Below, piece after piece: positions 48,625 to 60,399 of a DNA stretch of 64,000 nucleotides. The stretch comes from Mactromeris polynyma. Taxonomy: Eukaryota; Mollusca; Bivalvia; Venerida; Mactridae. The notes below the pieces were generated by a model. That model was not told the DNA's origin and did not search any database. It saw only the letters and a list, made by a program, of their open reading frames with translations. Each line of letters opens with the position of its first letter. Position 1 is the stretch's first letter. The stretch is taken from positions 3,100,001-3,164,000 of the forward strand of contig JASFXZ010000037.1 of assembly GCA_032209605.1 (NCBI GenBank), given 5' to 3'. The position numbers and the translations under genes are program-made.

Positions 48625-50238
48625 GGAGATTTTGCATAAATTATTACAAGCTTCACAGTGTTTGTTTATGTGGTTGATTATTTCCTATTTGCGTCCTTTG
48701 GTCAGATGAAAGATGTAAGCATTGTGTATTACATATTTTTACGATACACTACAGTATAGTGTATACATTACGAATATTTATTTAAAAAAATGGATTTAAC
48801 AACTCTTATCATATTTACAATTCAATGCTTTTTATCATTGATAACTGCAACGAAGTAATGTGGAAGATATCCAAGAAGGTAACTATGTATCTGTGAAAAT
48901 AAAGCAGTTTATACAGAATTATTCTACAGAGCCTGTATCTATACAGATAGCGCAGAGAACTTATCAATGCGATCTTATGATTGCAGTTCTTCATATTTGT
49001 CAACGATAGTGAATCATTACTTAACATATACGTGTGTATCGACTTTATTGCGTACATACTTATAATGGAAAGGGACTGCGATCAGGAAAATCTATGATAA
49101 AAAGAAATGCAAAGAAAGCAAGTATCCCGAAAGCAGAAACTAGAATTTGTTTAAAACAATTTTCTGAAAATGACAATATTTTACTTATAATGTTTAATTT
49201 AATTCTAAAATTGGAATGCGAAACATACACATGTAGTGTTTGCTCTTATAGAAATATGCCCGCGAAAAAGTAATATCTGATGTCTAACCGTTCCAGAGTT
49301 GCAATTAAATGTTCATGTATCCTTGTGCTTTAGTGGAGGCTATGCACATCGTACTTGACTTCATGGACAGAGAATTCACAATCAAAGCGTAATCGAGTTA
49401 CCAAATCATGTGAACCAACAGTTCGAACAGGACATGGTTCCCTGAAATAAGTCGGGTTCATATATGCATGTCCATTGTGCTTACCAAATTCGAAAGTCAT
49501 AGATTATCTTGATATATGGGTTTCAAGTGTCATATAATTTTCTTTAAACTTCACGATTTTAATTATTGGATTGTATGAATTCTGTTTAATAAATAATTAA
49601 ATAAACATGTCAAGCAGGAAATAACACATACATAGGGCATAGCCACCAGCAAAGCACAATAAGACATAAACTATTCACATAGAAGTAAACGATTATAATT
49701 GATTAGCCCGAGTTTGTGAACGCAATTTCTAACTGGTTAACTCGTTTCAATGCATTTTACTTTTACGAGTGTGTCACAATAATGGAAGAAAGTTTTTAAC
49801 TGGCTAAGAAAATATTTCTCAAACAAATATTTGCTGAATGTGACTTGCGTTTCAAGTCAACCCTTAACAAAGCTTAGTAAATTATCTGTAGCGGTTGTCT
49901 GTTTAAATTGCACTTATGCTATGTTAAAGTACAATGACCGACTGCTTGGATCAGACGTTGACCGCTAATGTGCTAATGAAAGAAGTTAACTGACATTCAA
50001 TGAACTATTTAGACTCTCTAAGCCAGATTTGCTATTTATAACACATGAAGACAATGTTTCAAGAATGCCACATACATCATTGCTACACGCGAGGGTCTTA
50101 AGAGCATGATTTGTTTACTTGAAGTCCTGTTTTCTTAAGGTGTTTTCACATTTGTTGTATTTCATTATCTGCGGACGGCTTAATTTCTCTGCAAGCAAAA
50201 TGCACGGGGTAAACAAAAATAACCTCTGTCCAGGATTG
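48625..50238. other. No recognisable feature
   Basis: AT-rich sequence. Open frames at 48815-49057 and 49034-49273 have no recognisable similarity. Confidence 0.45.
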
Positions 50239-50244
50239 CAGATC

Positions 50245-50542
50245 TATGGTGGCATATTTCTGCCACCAGTTAACTTCTTCATGTACTAGATAATTATGCG
50301 GTTTTCACGTTAAAGAAACTAGCGAACTACTTACTTAACACGATAATTATGCAGTAAACTAGATATTAATCGCGTTTACTACTTAACACTTATCTAAAAT
50401 AGATTGGTTGGTATGAAGTGGTAGTTGTGGGCACTATCAGACATTTGTTCGTGTTAAGATATTTATCTGGTATGAAAGTTAATGACGATACTTATCTAGT
50501 TAACCACATACATTTCTAGTTTATTAAAAATATGCCACCATA
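50245..50542. mobile_element. 298-bp MITE with TATGG ends and 6-bp target duplication
   Basis: The 15-bp ends are perfect inverted copies: TATGGTGGCATATTT at the left, and its complement ending ...AAATATGCCACCATA at the right. The hexamer CAGATC lies directly outside both ends (50239-50244 and 50543-50548). The TATGG terminus and 6-bp duplication match those of the 2.5-kb element at 35250-37788, although the rest of the ends differ. Non-coding interior with repeated 'gataattatgc' words. Probably a non-autonomous relative in the same superfamily (tentatively IS3EU). Confidence 0.9.
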
Positions 50543-50549
50543 CAGATCG

Positions 50550-51090
50550 GAATGTCAATATATTATCTGCGAAATTAACAGATCGGTAGTATTGTAAAAT
50601 TATTTAAAGATGTCAAGCAGGAAATGCTCATGCGACGTACTCAGTCTCCCTACAATTCACACCAAGTACAACAATGCTTTGTGTTTAATTTATATCTAGT
50701 TGGTGCCAAAATTTGACAAAGATAAATAACAAGTGCAGAATCTATATTGAAGACCATCGTAAAAGACTTGATAGCTGTTTAAGTAAGACCTAACATGATT
50801 ACTTAGTTATATTTTCATGACTGCTTGATTTATAAATGAAAACTTATCCAATATGGTAATTTACGTATAATTGCCTGCTTAGAGAAGATTTGAATGAGGA
50901 AACATCAGATTGGGGGTTGATGTAATTTGTCAATAATTAAATGGTCCGTAAACGGGAACCTAATGTCGAATATTACATTTTTGTAACTAATTTATTACAT
51001 TGCGATATAGACTTTCTGAGATTGACTGCCCGGGGTTCAATGCTGTGTAAGAAAGTGTGTAAACTCCATAGCTCAGTAAAAAAATAAGAC
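50550..51090. other. No recognisable feature
   Basis: AT-rich sequence between the MITE and the tandem duplication. Nothing is recognised. Confidence 0.45.
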
Positions 51091-51091
51091 A

Positions 51092-53089
51092 CAACTATGC
51101 ATCAGTTTGTAAAGTATCAGTGATCCCGCAATGACGACTTCACCTTTGACGCTTTTTCGGTGCAGCCTTACTAACATGGTTTTGCTATTTGCATATCAGT
51201 GTTGAGTAAACCAATCAAATCTTACGTTAACCACCAAGGCATTTTCTCAAACAAACAACATTTGTAACCTTGACGCGGATTGGTTAACCTTTTGATAAAG
51301 ACTACGTTACCTTACCGAAATTCAGTGGATTTCGGTGAATTTACCGAAATCTATTTTGAATCTGGAGTGACTAGCAATCAAGACATCTCGGCATTTTTAT
51401 GTTGCACAACAAATCTTAACCTTGAAATTGCGCCGACAATCTTTTTTCAAGATAGTTCTTGTTTACGTTTTCTTGTCGATTAGTGTTTTACTTGTTGATT
51501 GATATAGTTAACGACTAAATTGTCGGAGAAGCTTTCATATAGGCTACTGGTATTTCAAAACGCGCAGGCGTTACATGATGTAGTGAATGATTCTCGTGAT
51601 AGGTCTTTTGACTCTTATACAATTTTCACATTGGCAGGCATGATCATTAAGTAATCAGCCACAGGCAAAGGTCTGTACCCCCCCCCCCCCAAGTCTGTAC
51701 AGTCTCATCAAGGTGATTCCAGTCTTTTTTGCGCTCCCAATTGAAAATATCCTACAAATAAACTACCATTTTCTAACTATTAATATAAGGTCTCTGTGAA
51801 GTACACAATTTGAACCCAAAAAGTAGGAAGTGTCCGGAATTTAGGAAAAAAAAGGAAAATAAGAAAAAGCAGGAAAAATAAGGACCACTTGTTAGCCTGC
51901 TAACTGTTAAATCGATTTAAACCCCCAGTATATTTTACAGGCTGTAATTCGTTTGTGTTTTGAATGCATGCCTTATTTTCCTCCCCCCTGTGCAATTATT
52001 TCACTCTATATATAGTGTTCGTGTTATTTTCTGCCTAGTGTTGCCAGCTGTCTTGACTTGTCCTGTTATCTTTCCATCCATTAATTTCCCCAACTATGCA
52101 TCAGTTTGTAAAGTATCAGTGATCCCGCAATGACGACTTCACCTTTGACGCTTTTTCGGTGCAGCCTTACTAACATGGTTTTGCTATTTGCATATCAGTG
52201 TTGAGTAAACCAATCAAATCTTACGTTAACCACCAAGGCATTTTCTCAAACAAACAACATTTGTAACCTTGACGCGGATTGGTTAACCTTTTGATAAAGA
52301 CTACGTTACCTTACCGAAATTCAGTGGATTTCGGTGAATTTACCGAAATCTATTTTGAATCTGGAGTGACTAGCAATCAAGACATCTCGGCATTTTTATG
52401 TTGCACAACAAATCTTAACCTTGAAATTGCGCCGACAATCTTTTTTCAAGATAGTTCTTGTTTACGTTTTCTTGTCGATTAGTGTTTTACTTGTTGATTG
52501 ATATAGTTAACGACTAAATTGTCGGAGAAGCTTTCATATAGGCTACTGGTATTTCAAAACGCGCAGGCGTTACATGATGTAGTGAATGATTCTCGTGATA
52601 GGTCTTTTGACTCTTATACAATTTTCACATTGGCAGGCATGATCATTAAGTAATCAGCCACAGGCAAAGGTCTGTACCCCCCCCCCCCAAGTCTGTACAG
52701 TCTCATCAAGGTGATTCCAGTCTTTTTTGCGCTCCCAATTGAAAATATCCTACAAATAAACTACCATTTTCTAACTATTAATATAAGGTCTCTGTGAAGT
52801 ACACAATTTGAACCCAAAAAGTAGGAAGTGTCCGGAATTTAGGAAAAAAAAGGAAAATAAGAAAAAGCAGGAAAAATAAGGACCACTTGTTAGCCTGCTA
52901 ACTGTTAAATCGATTTAAACCCCCAGTATATTTTACAGGCTGTAATTCGTTTGTGTTTTGAATGCATGCCTTATTTTCCTCCCCCCTGTGCAATTATTTC
53001 ACTCTATATATAGTGTTCGTGTTATTTTCTGCCTAGTGTTGCCAGCTGTCTTGACTTGTCCTGTTATCTTTCCATCCATTAATTTCCCC
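51092..53089. repeat. Near-identical 999-bp tandem duplication
   Basis: 51092-52090 is repeated as 52091-53089. Every landmark is displaced by 999 bp up to a poly-C run, which is 13 C in the first copy and 12 C in the second, and by 998 bp after it. I saw no other difference on reading. The unit contains an R2 copy (51195-51480) and the beginning of a reverse repeat D (from ~51890). The junction falls in a run of Cs inside repeat D ('aatttcccc'). The identical 67-codon frames at 51280 and 52279 are part of the repeat. Confidence 0.97.
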
Positions 53090-53420
53090 CTTCACTGTTT
53101 GTCTTTGATTATCCTAGTGATTTCTTATGGTCTGCCATGCCATTCCTTGTGCCTCTGTTCCCTAACGTATGTACCCTTTAACCTCCCCAAGTGTCATATG
53201 TTTTGTGGATTGTTGTTTTACCGGAGGTCTGTGTGGAGAGGCACTATCGTATGTAGGTGGCGTTCCCTGTAGCAACGTATTATTTCTCCTTTGTTGCCGT
53301 TTATGGTCGGCCTGATCATTCATTGTGGCTCTGTTCTCTTGTGTATTTATCTTAGCGCCTCCTCGGTGCCTGACCTTTGTGATGTCTGTGTGGGAAGGCA
53401 AATTATTGTGTATGTGGTGT
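51890..53420 (-). repeat. Repeat D, reverse orientation, interrupted by the 999-bp duplication
   Basis: Both duplicated units carry 'gctaactgttaaatcgatttaaacccccagta' through 'tttccatccattaattt'. Only after the second unit does repeat D continue, with 'gtctgccatgccattccttgtgcctctgttccctaacgtatgtaccc', 'ttgtggattgttgttttaccggaggtctgtgtgg' and 'ggcgttccctgtagcaacgt'. A second, diverged round of the last ~150 bp follows to 53420. Confidence 0.8.
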
Positions 53421-53424
53421 TCCC

Positions 53425-54665
53425 TGTAGCAACGTTTTCTCTATTTTCTTAAATTGGCGAAGCTACTTCTAAGACTAAATATACTATTACCGCAGACTGC
53501 TTGCGAAAATAGAACAACTAGTCATTAACCTACAATCATTATCGATTTGATTTCTTTGAAAATAGACCGATAAAAGATGAGCTTACTGTTTTGAAATTAG
53601 TGTGAAGTTGAGTTCATTACTCAAACAATACAATATTGTTTTGGGGAACATCAAAAGGTTAGATTCTATAAATCATTGAGATTCAGTGACATTACTAGAA
53701 ACGATGAGTGTTACCTTGCAATTTTTCATAACCTGTGCAAGTACATACAATTTATATAACAACACTGTTACGTGCTCAATAGTAGGACTACATTGTTTAT
53801 TGTTGACAATTAGTTTGAAATAAAATACAAAGACGCCTTCGCTCTCTCGTTATAATTGTCGTTGAGTACTAGTATCAGAACGGACTTTTTATGGCTTAGG
53901 TCATCTGAAGTAAATACACCAACTGTCTTAGAAACAACAAATATCTGTTAAACAACCTATCGGTAAAACATTCACTGAAAAAGTTGACAAGTGGTACTCA
54001 AGCCTTTTTCGCAGGATTGATCATCATAAATACAACTTGAATGGTACCAAATATTATGAATTGAATGAATACATTTTTTGTTTCTTTTTCTTAAATGTGA
54101 GATAGAGAAGCGCATGAACGGCAATATTTATAAAAAATACCCTCCCCACAAATCCCTACGTTACATATCCGTTATTCGAACAATTAATATTTTTTATTTC
54201 TTAAAGCTTTGGTTAAACAATGACCTTAAAGAAAACATTGTGTAAAAGTTGGAAGTAAAACAAAATAAAAACTTAAAAATTAACAAACCTTTTCTGTGAT
54301 TTTCTCTTATAAAACACATTTGCTGGTCTTACGTGATCTAGTTTTTATAACGCATAATCAATGCCCTTAGGTTAGCTTGTATGATTAATCGAGTTAGGGA
54401 TTTCATGCACAAATCTGAACAAGAAAGCAGACAAAATAGATGGCCTAAAGCTGGAAAGGAATTGAACTATCATGTAGAACATCATCGAGATTGTTTTGTA
54501 ATAAATGAGCGGATTCACAATCTTTCTTCTGCGTATGAAAACGACAAATTCATCGGCATGTGTAACAGTAATTGCTCTTTCTGTTGCTTTGTTTAAACAT
54601 CGTAGCAATATCTTCATGTGTCTATTCATTGATAATGTGAAATTTATTTATACTGGCTAAACCAA
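53425..54665. other. No recognisable feature
   Basis: AT-rich sequence. The overlapping open frames at 54372-54629 and 54381-54596 have no recognisable domain. Confidence 0.45.
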
Positions 54666-54668
54666 CTA

Positions 54669-55529
54669 CAGTGTAAACTGTCGTATCCGACATCAGGTGG
54701 TTCCGGGTAAAAATGTCGGATATAGCAGGTTGTCGGATAAACAGGTTTTAAGCAGTGTTGGCAAGAGGAAGTTGAAATGAACGTTTATTGAATACCAAAG
54801 CAAATACTAGTCGATGTGATACCTCACAGAGGTAAAACTTTATTCAGTAAAGTTGTGAAATGGTCAGTAACATACTTAATAATGAAACAGTTCAACGTTT
54901 TATATAATGTACATGTATGCAAATGAACAAGAATATCATTTTGCGAAAAAGTCCTCAATCAAGCTCATTTTCTGTGTTTCTACTCCTCTTAGGTGATAAC
55001 ACGTCTGTGTGAATTGGTGCAGCCATTTTGCAATGCGTGTGGAAACAACGTTTGAAGTAGTATCTTTATTGACGTTTATTGAACGTATAATGCAAAAACT
55101 TGAACAGTTTATGATTTTAACATTTTATTGTGATATTGAACACAATGATAGACCCTATCTATCATAAAGAAACAGAGCAAAAAAGATCAATAGATTTTCT
55201 ATTTTATTTGGTATAAATTGCATTCAAAAACATGACCATGACGACAATTTTATTCGATAATGATTTATACCGGTAAACGTTCGACCTACTCGCTAGACGC
55301 TCGCGGGTAAGGCAATCATCTGCGGCAAGTATAAGTGTTGGGATAAAAAGGTGTGAAATAGTATGCTGGCGGGACTGCAAATTAGTGTCGGATGTCGGTA
55401 CTCGCAGTTTCTGTTATCAGCAGGTTTAGTTTATATATATTATATAACAGATTTGCCGGGACCGACTAGAAAAGTCGGATACAGCAGTTTGTCGTTATCA
55501 ACAGTTGACGGTATCGGCAGTTTGCACTG
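54669..55529. mobile_element. Pogo/Tigger-like non-autonomous element, ~860 bp
   Basis: The left end 'cagtgtaaactgtcgtatccgac' and the right end '...cggcagtttgcactg' are diverged inverted copies. Sub-terminal 'gtcggatatagcaggttgtcgg' on the left is echoed by 'gtcggatacagcagtttgtcg' on the right. TA flanks the left end and TG (a likely mutated TA) the right. CAGTG ends of this form are characteristic of pogo/Tigger-type elements. No transposase frame is visible inside. Confidence 0.75.
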
Positions 55530-55564
55530 TGTTTCTCCACATGTTACTCACTAAATAAATAAAT

Positions 55565-56200
55565 CTTCCGCAACTGGTACCTTTCCAGATAGCTTGAAAA
55601 TTACCTAGGTCCAACCCCTACACAAGAAGAATAGCGCTTTAGTTAAAGGTAACTAAAGACCATTTAGCATCTTACCCGTTTTACTACAACAAATTGAAAG
55701 AGCCATAAACACTCGAACACCTTTTTTGACATTCACTTCAATACATTTTTATCTGCCAATAGACCCGGGTATGGATGTCAGTCAGCACTTTTAAAGATAA
55801 TAGAAGAATGCAAGTTGAATCAATATCAAAATAAGTTTGAAGCGGCAATTTTAATGGATCTATCAAAAGCGTTCGACTGTCTTCCATACGATATTTTACT
55901 ATTGAAATTTAAATACTATGATGTATCTAATTATGCTTTTAGTTTGATAAAATGCAACTTAAGTGATAGAAATTAATTTGTGTCATTACACAAAGGCGTG
56001 TCACAAGGATCAATATTGGGACCCGTGCTCATTTAATGTTTTATAAATGGCATATTTCACTTTGTACATACAAGCAACTTGATACAATTATGCTGATGAT
56101 AATACCGCATCCTTTGCAGACCATATAATTTTATAATTTTATTGAAACTTTACAGATTGATCTCTTGTCTTTCAAAAATGGTTTTCAGACAAAATGTGGG
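55565..56200 (+). pseudogene. Jockey-like reverse transcriptase relic
   Basis: The plus strand reads TGTFPDSLKIT-VQPLHKK then RPFSILPVL, where a stop replaces the usual Tyr before RP. Further on come LKIIEECKLNQ, AILMDLSKAFDCLPYDIL, HKGVSQGSILGPVL, a FINGI segment, YNYADDNT (the catalytic box) near 56085-56105, and IETLQIDLLSF. This is RT domains 1 to 5 in correct order, with several stops and frameshifts. It begins within 40 bp of the pogo-like element and may have been cut by it. The N-terminal part was not found on the other side. Confidence 0.85.
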
Positions 56201-56559
56201 GGGAATGGCATGAAACGGAATATCTGAGCGTGGCAGTTTATCAATGAATATGGTACACGAACTGCCATCTTGACATCATTCATTTCCAATCAAACAGACA
56301 TCAATAGCTCCTAGCAAGGAAAATGATTGAAATAGGATTTTGTGTCTTCACGTTAAGTAAAGTAGAAACACACGATGGACGGCGCAATTTCGACTAGGCA
56401 ATGAAGTGGCAATTATTTGTAAGGTTGATAACATTTGATGATAAAATGTACCATCCAGTTTAATTGCAGGTTTCATAATCGAATAAGAGCAGTGACAGAC
56501 ATTGACTTTAAATATGCTACTGTATCATTGATAGTCTGTCCTGTTATATATTGAGGGTC

Positions 56560-56745
56560 AGTTTAAATTAACAGTGTTCCTGAAATTAAATATCAACCAG
56601 TATTAACTTGTTCTTCTGCAAGCAACACAGCCAATACAAGCCGTAGCCAATGTAACGGAAAAAACATAACCTGTCTAACATTGGAATCGAACCAGGATCT
56701 GCGGGATGACTGGCTTGCGCTTTACCACATGAGGTAGCCAGGTGA
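56560..56745 (-). mobile_element. tRNA-derived SINE, copy 3
   Basis: The minus strand carries a clear tRNA-like head: an A-box-like 'tgtggtaaagcgc' and a B-box 'ggttcgattcc' (inverse of 56683-56693). The shared body has 'atcaaccagtattaacttgttcttctgcaag'. It has the best preserved promoter of the four copies. Confidence 0.8.
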
Positions 56746-56749
56746 GCTT

Positions 56750-57675
56750 TGGGAAAACTTTATCTATACACCGTACCGATATTCTGAGTGAAATAAATTA
56801 ATAAAGCGGTATCTGTTCAATCCTTTTATCGCCCTTAAAAAAGGTACATTTCTTGCGCATGACTTCTCATGTGTGTATTTAATCTTGCATTGTGATTTCA
56901 TATGGAATGAACTCCCGGTTCAGTTAATTAAACAAGCAATGTATCAAAATCCCTTATTATATTAGAATCTGAATATAGTTGTTGTTAATACAATCTTGTG
57001 TCTGCTAGCTCTCTGATGTTTCAGGGATATGAATTGTAATCACTAGTAAATTGCCTGTTAATAAAACGTCATTCCATCACCGAAGTCCAACAATAATGTT
57101 TGCGCATTTAATTAAATGCATCACTTTCAATTCCTCTCAGTAATTCTCTAATTGATCTAGTTTTTTCAAATTACCCAATCTGGTTTAGAAATGCGATTGT
57201 GTCTTTCTCTTTTTGTGACAGTATTTAAGAAGCTAATAGTTTTTTTAGAAAATAGAGTTTAGGTGGTTAAAGCGACAAAACAGGGGATAGAGAGAAGAAT
57301 TTGTCACAAATACCAACATGTCTTTCCACCCTTTACAGAGATTATCAGTCTTTTTATATTCAAGTGGACCAGACATATTCATTTTTCAGTTGGATTGTCA
57401 AATTTTATACATACTTAACAACAACCGTTTTCGATGCATATTAATATTTTTAAGTAGTATTATGTTCATATTTTATTCATTTTTACTAAAATGGTTAAAA
57501 CATCGATACACATGCATTATTAAGGAATTCACTTATGTTTTTTTCCCGTTTATTAGTAGCAAAAAAAAACGTTGAAGTATCTTTGAATTAAATAAAAACT
57601 TCCGGGTTTTATAACAAGAGGGAGCTTGTACAAGTTTTGCCCATGCATGCTATGATAAAACATACTTTTTGAATC
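56750..57675. other. No recognisable feature
   Basis: AT-rich sequence. The open frame at 57318-57575 is hydrophobic and Ile/Phe-rich but sits in T-rich DNA and has no recognised homologue. Confidence 0.4.
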
Positions 57676-57680
57676 GATGA

Positions 57681-58302
57681 TACATCCTCAAAGATATTAA
57701 ACGTACTCACACTGAAATTACTTCATTCATATTGTGGTCTGATGCATGTGTTCCACAGAACAAAAACTCTGTTATGTCGTTTGCACTCAAGAAATTCATG
57801 GATGACAATAATATTGAGTCAATTGTACACAAATTTGGCTGTCCTGGTCAGTAATATCGAGAGGATAACAAGATATGCAGAAATTTACAGTCCCATTGCA
57901 TTGATAAGAGACATGAAATCAATGCGACGTAGAAGTTCAGTACGCATTGTCCAAATGCAAAAGCACAATTTCATGGATTACCAGAAATGTATTATGCCAT
58001 TCAAGTTCAACGAAATTCCTTTCACTAAAGTAAAGTGTATGAAGTACGATAAATGTTTGCCATTTCACATTGGTTACAAACGTTCGTTTAGTGCGACTGA
58101 CTTCATAACAGCCCATATTGAAATCAGACAAACAAGAGCACGAACCAACAAACAACCGGAATTCTTACCAAGACCAGCACAATCAAACAAAGTTCCAATT
58201 ATTTCTCAAGACAAAAAGAAGGACATAACTTGTATGCTCAAATATATGCCAGAGGTCGATAAACAATTCTTCAAAGCATTGAAACTAGTTATTAATAAAT
58301 AA
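57681..58302 (+). pseudogene. Transposase-like multicopy gene, frameshifted C-terminal part
   Basis: From 57681 one frame reads YILKDIKRTHTEITSFILW then WSDACVPQNKNSVMSFAL, and later IESIVHKFGCPG, before a stop at about 57855. A second frame then continues from ~57860 to 58302 with RYAEIYSPIALIRDM, FKFNEIPFTKVKCMKYDK, and an ending VPIISQDKKKDITCMLKYMP followed by DKQFF. WSD-x-C-x3-NKN followed by a PGH-type motif is familiar from a family of DDE-like, transposon-derived proteins found in many copies in invertebrates (the group annotated DUF7869 in arthropods, from memory). The (I)SxxKKxD(L)xxLLxxxP ending is also common in such multicopy proteins. The shift near 57855 and missing N-terminus mark it as a pseudogene or 3' exon remnant. 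Confidence 0.5.
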
Positions 58303-58309
58303 GTACTAG

Positions 58310-59575
58310 AATTCTCCAGTAGTACTTTTAAAGCATCAGTTTGTGTTTTGAAATATGCTTTGAAAGCCAGTGTGACAGAATGGTTTGTGTTTGACTTAAT
58401 GATCTATATCATTTAATCGTTACTAGTTTATTATGTTTGTTATTGACATTTTTTCAAAATTATTTTGGTAAGTCTTTAAAATCGAGTGTATTCAAGGAGG
58501 TGACATTATGAGATTGTACAATATGTACTTTGATTGTACACAATCATAATCAACAGACATTATTCTAGACAATAATGGTGTTTTGTCTGTTTTACTAGTT
58601 AAATCTGTTTTGTGTTAGATATTTTGCAAATACATTTTGAGGAAAATTTGTTTTGGACAGTTCTTTTAAAAGTTTGACTTCTTTAAATACTTCTTATTTC
58701 AGGCTTTTGGCAATTATTTTTATGTTGAAATACAAAGTGTTTATATTTTCTCTATTGACCATCCAATATTTCACTATGTCAGTCTAAAAAAGAAATACTT
58801 ATCAATATGTCATGTTAAGTAAAATGATTATCCCATTCAGCGGGCACTATTATATAACTGAATATTAAATTCAACCTAAGAAAGGTTTTATCTCTAAATT
58901 GTATTATTTGCTTTTTGTTACTATTCTGTGCACTGTTTTATTGTTTCTGGAATATAGTTACGTCCAAATAAGTATATTTGTTCTTTTGAAAAAGATATTT
59001 CCAAACTGACGTATTTTAAAATTTAATTCCAAAGAGACGTAACTCGATGTGTCACTTTTGAAATAATGTTATCTTCTTCTAGACTTAATTTTTGATAAAA
59101 TAAATAATTTAATTTAAATCCCAGAGCAATCCGTTTATTAAGGAAAAAGTTATACGTTTTCAAATCTTTGAACCTCTTTTTCTCGAAACTACAAAAATGC
59201 AAGCTACATCAGTCTGGAAATAAGGCGACGAAATGAATAAAAAAATAGCAATAGAAAATTATCCGTAGCTCATGTTCGTGTAACAACGGCTGAACGATCA
59301 CGTACCGTTGATTGTTAAACAGGCGTAAAATCGTGTAGTGAACAAGCTGTGTAAGCTTAAAAAGGAGACCAATGTTTGTTTAAGCTGATGATTATTTGTT
59401 TTAAGTATGGATGACAAAAGTTCCCATGTGTTTATAAAGTCCACAACTATATCACCATTCAAAGGCGTGTTGTCTGACAATGTGTCATATACGTCACTCG
59501 GAATGTAAAATAGCGATGATTAACTGCTTCTTCTCTGTATATGATCTGATCTCTGTCTCTTCCTTTTTTATTTCA
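58310..59575. other. No recognisable feature
   Basis: AT-rich sequence, with no gene or repeat I can support. Confidence 0.45.
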
Positions 59576-59576
59576 G

Positions 59577-59755
59577 AGACGAATCAGAAATTCCTAATAA
59601 CCATCATGCAATAAGAGTAAAAGTGCTTCTTATACACGTGCATGGTACACGTTTAGGTTTAAATAGAGAAACAAATATTTTGTTGGGCATTCAGAAAACT
59701 TATGAAAAAGCTAGTAAACATAACCCGAGACTGCAAATTCCACCTTATATGTAAT
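59577..59755 (+). CDS. Candidate terminal exon, unknown gene
   Basis: After a pyrimidine-rich tract and the acceptor 'tatttcag', a 59-codon open frame (DESEIPNNHHAIRVKVLLIH..., ending IPPYM) runs to a stop at about 59755. Its composition is coding-like compared with the surrounding T-rich DNA. I do not recognise the product and see no matching donor upstream. Confidence 0.25.
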
Positions 59756-60063
59756 CTACATGATCAAAATGTTTGTTTAAGAATTATTTCTACGCCCAGC
59801 GTTTTAAGAATGCTACATTATTTGTTGAAACTTTCAAATCATTTCACTTAGTTTTCAGGGGTAAGTTAATTGCTTCCAATATATTATTGCAAATAATATG
59901 TCAACAATAATCCTGTATAATGTTTGCAATCATTTGAAAAAAAATATGTCTGTGAACTTTCTATTTGTTTAATTAAACCTAGCCCCGTATACGTGACGTT
60001 GTACTCCGTGTCTTAGTAACAGAGCCACGCGCAAACCTATATAAAAAACATGGGATTTTGCAG

Positions 60064-60388
60064 CATGATTTTAAAGGCACTCTTCTGGCGTCTTTATCAT
60101 CGACCGAACAGACGTATGTGGGTAAAACTGAAGCAATCTTTCACGAGTTCCTCACAATCACTTCGACAAGAAAAGAAGGGTCAGATGTTTATGACTGCAA
60201 AGTGTCGCAAATGTATCTGTCAATCAAACGTAACTCCGCCCAAGGTGCTCCAGCCAATTTCGCCTGTCAAAGTAGTAATACAAGATGAATTTTAACGTTG
60301 AAACAACTTTTGATGGGATTCGTGGTATTTTTCACTTTCAGTATTGGCTCAAGGAGGAGCAAATAATATCGACGGTGATCTGGGTAGG
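60064..60388 (+). CDS. Two candidate exons of an unknown gene
   Basis: Exon a (60064-60271) follows 'attttgcag', is open throughout (HDFKGTLLASLSSTEQTYVG..., then a KTEAIFHEFL stretch) and ends at a possible GTAGTA donor. Exon b (60342-60388) follows 'actttcag', reads LAQGGANNIDGDLGR and ends at GTAATA. Exon a leaves one base over, and exon b restores an open frame, so the junction is phase-compatible. The product is unrecognised. Neighbouring exons were not found, so this may be chance. Confidence 0.25.
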
Positions 60389-60399
60389 GTAATAACTAA

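Noticed and set aside
51280..52482. Two identical 67-codon open frames
   Set aside because: Identity is due to the 999-bp duplication. The frame lies in repeat R2 and is not open in the other R2 copies as far as I could see.
56680..56745. A functional tRNA gene
   Set aside because: A- and B-box-like words are present but no clean cloverleaf can be drawn, and the attached body recurs at three other sites, so it is a SINE head.
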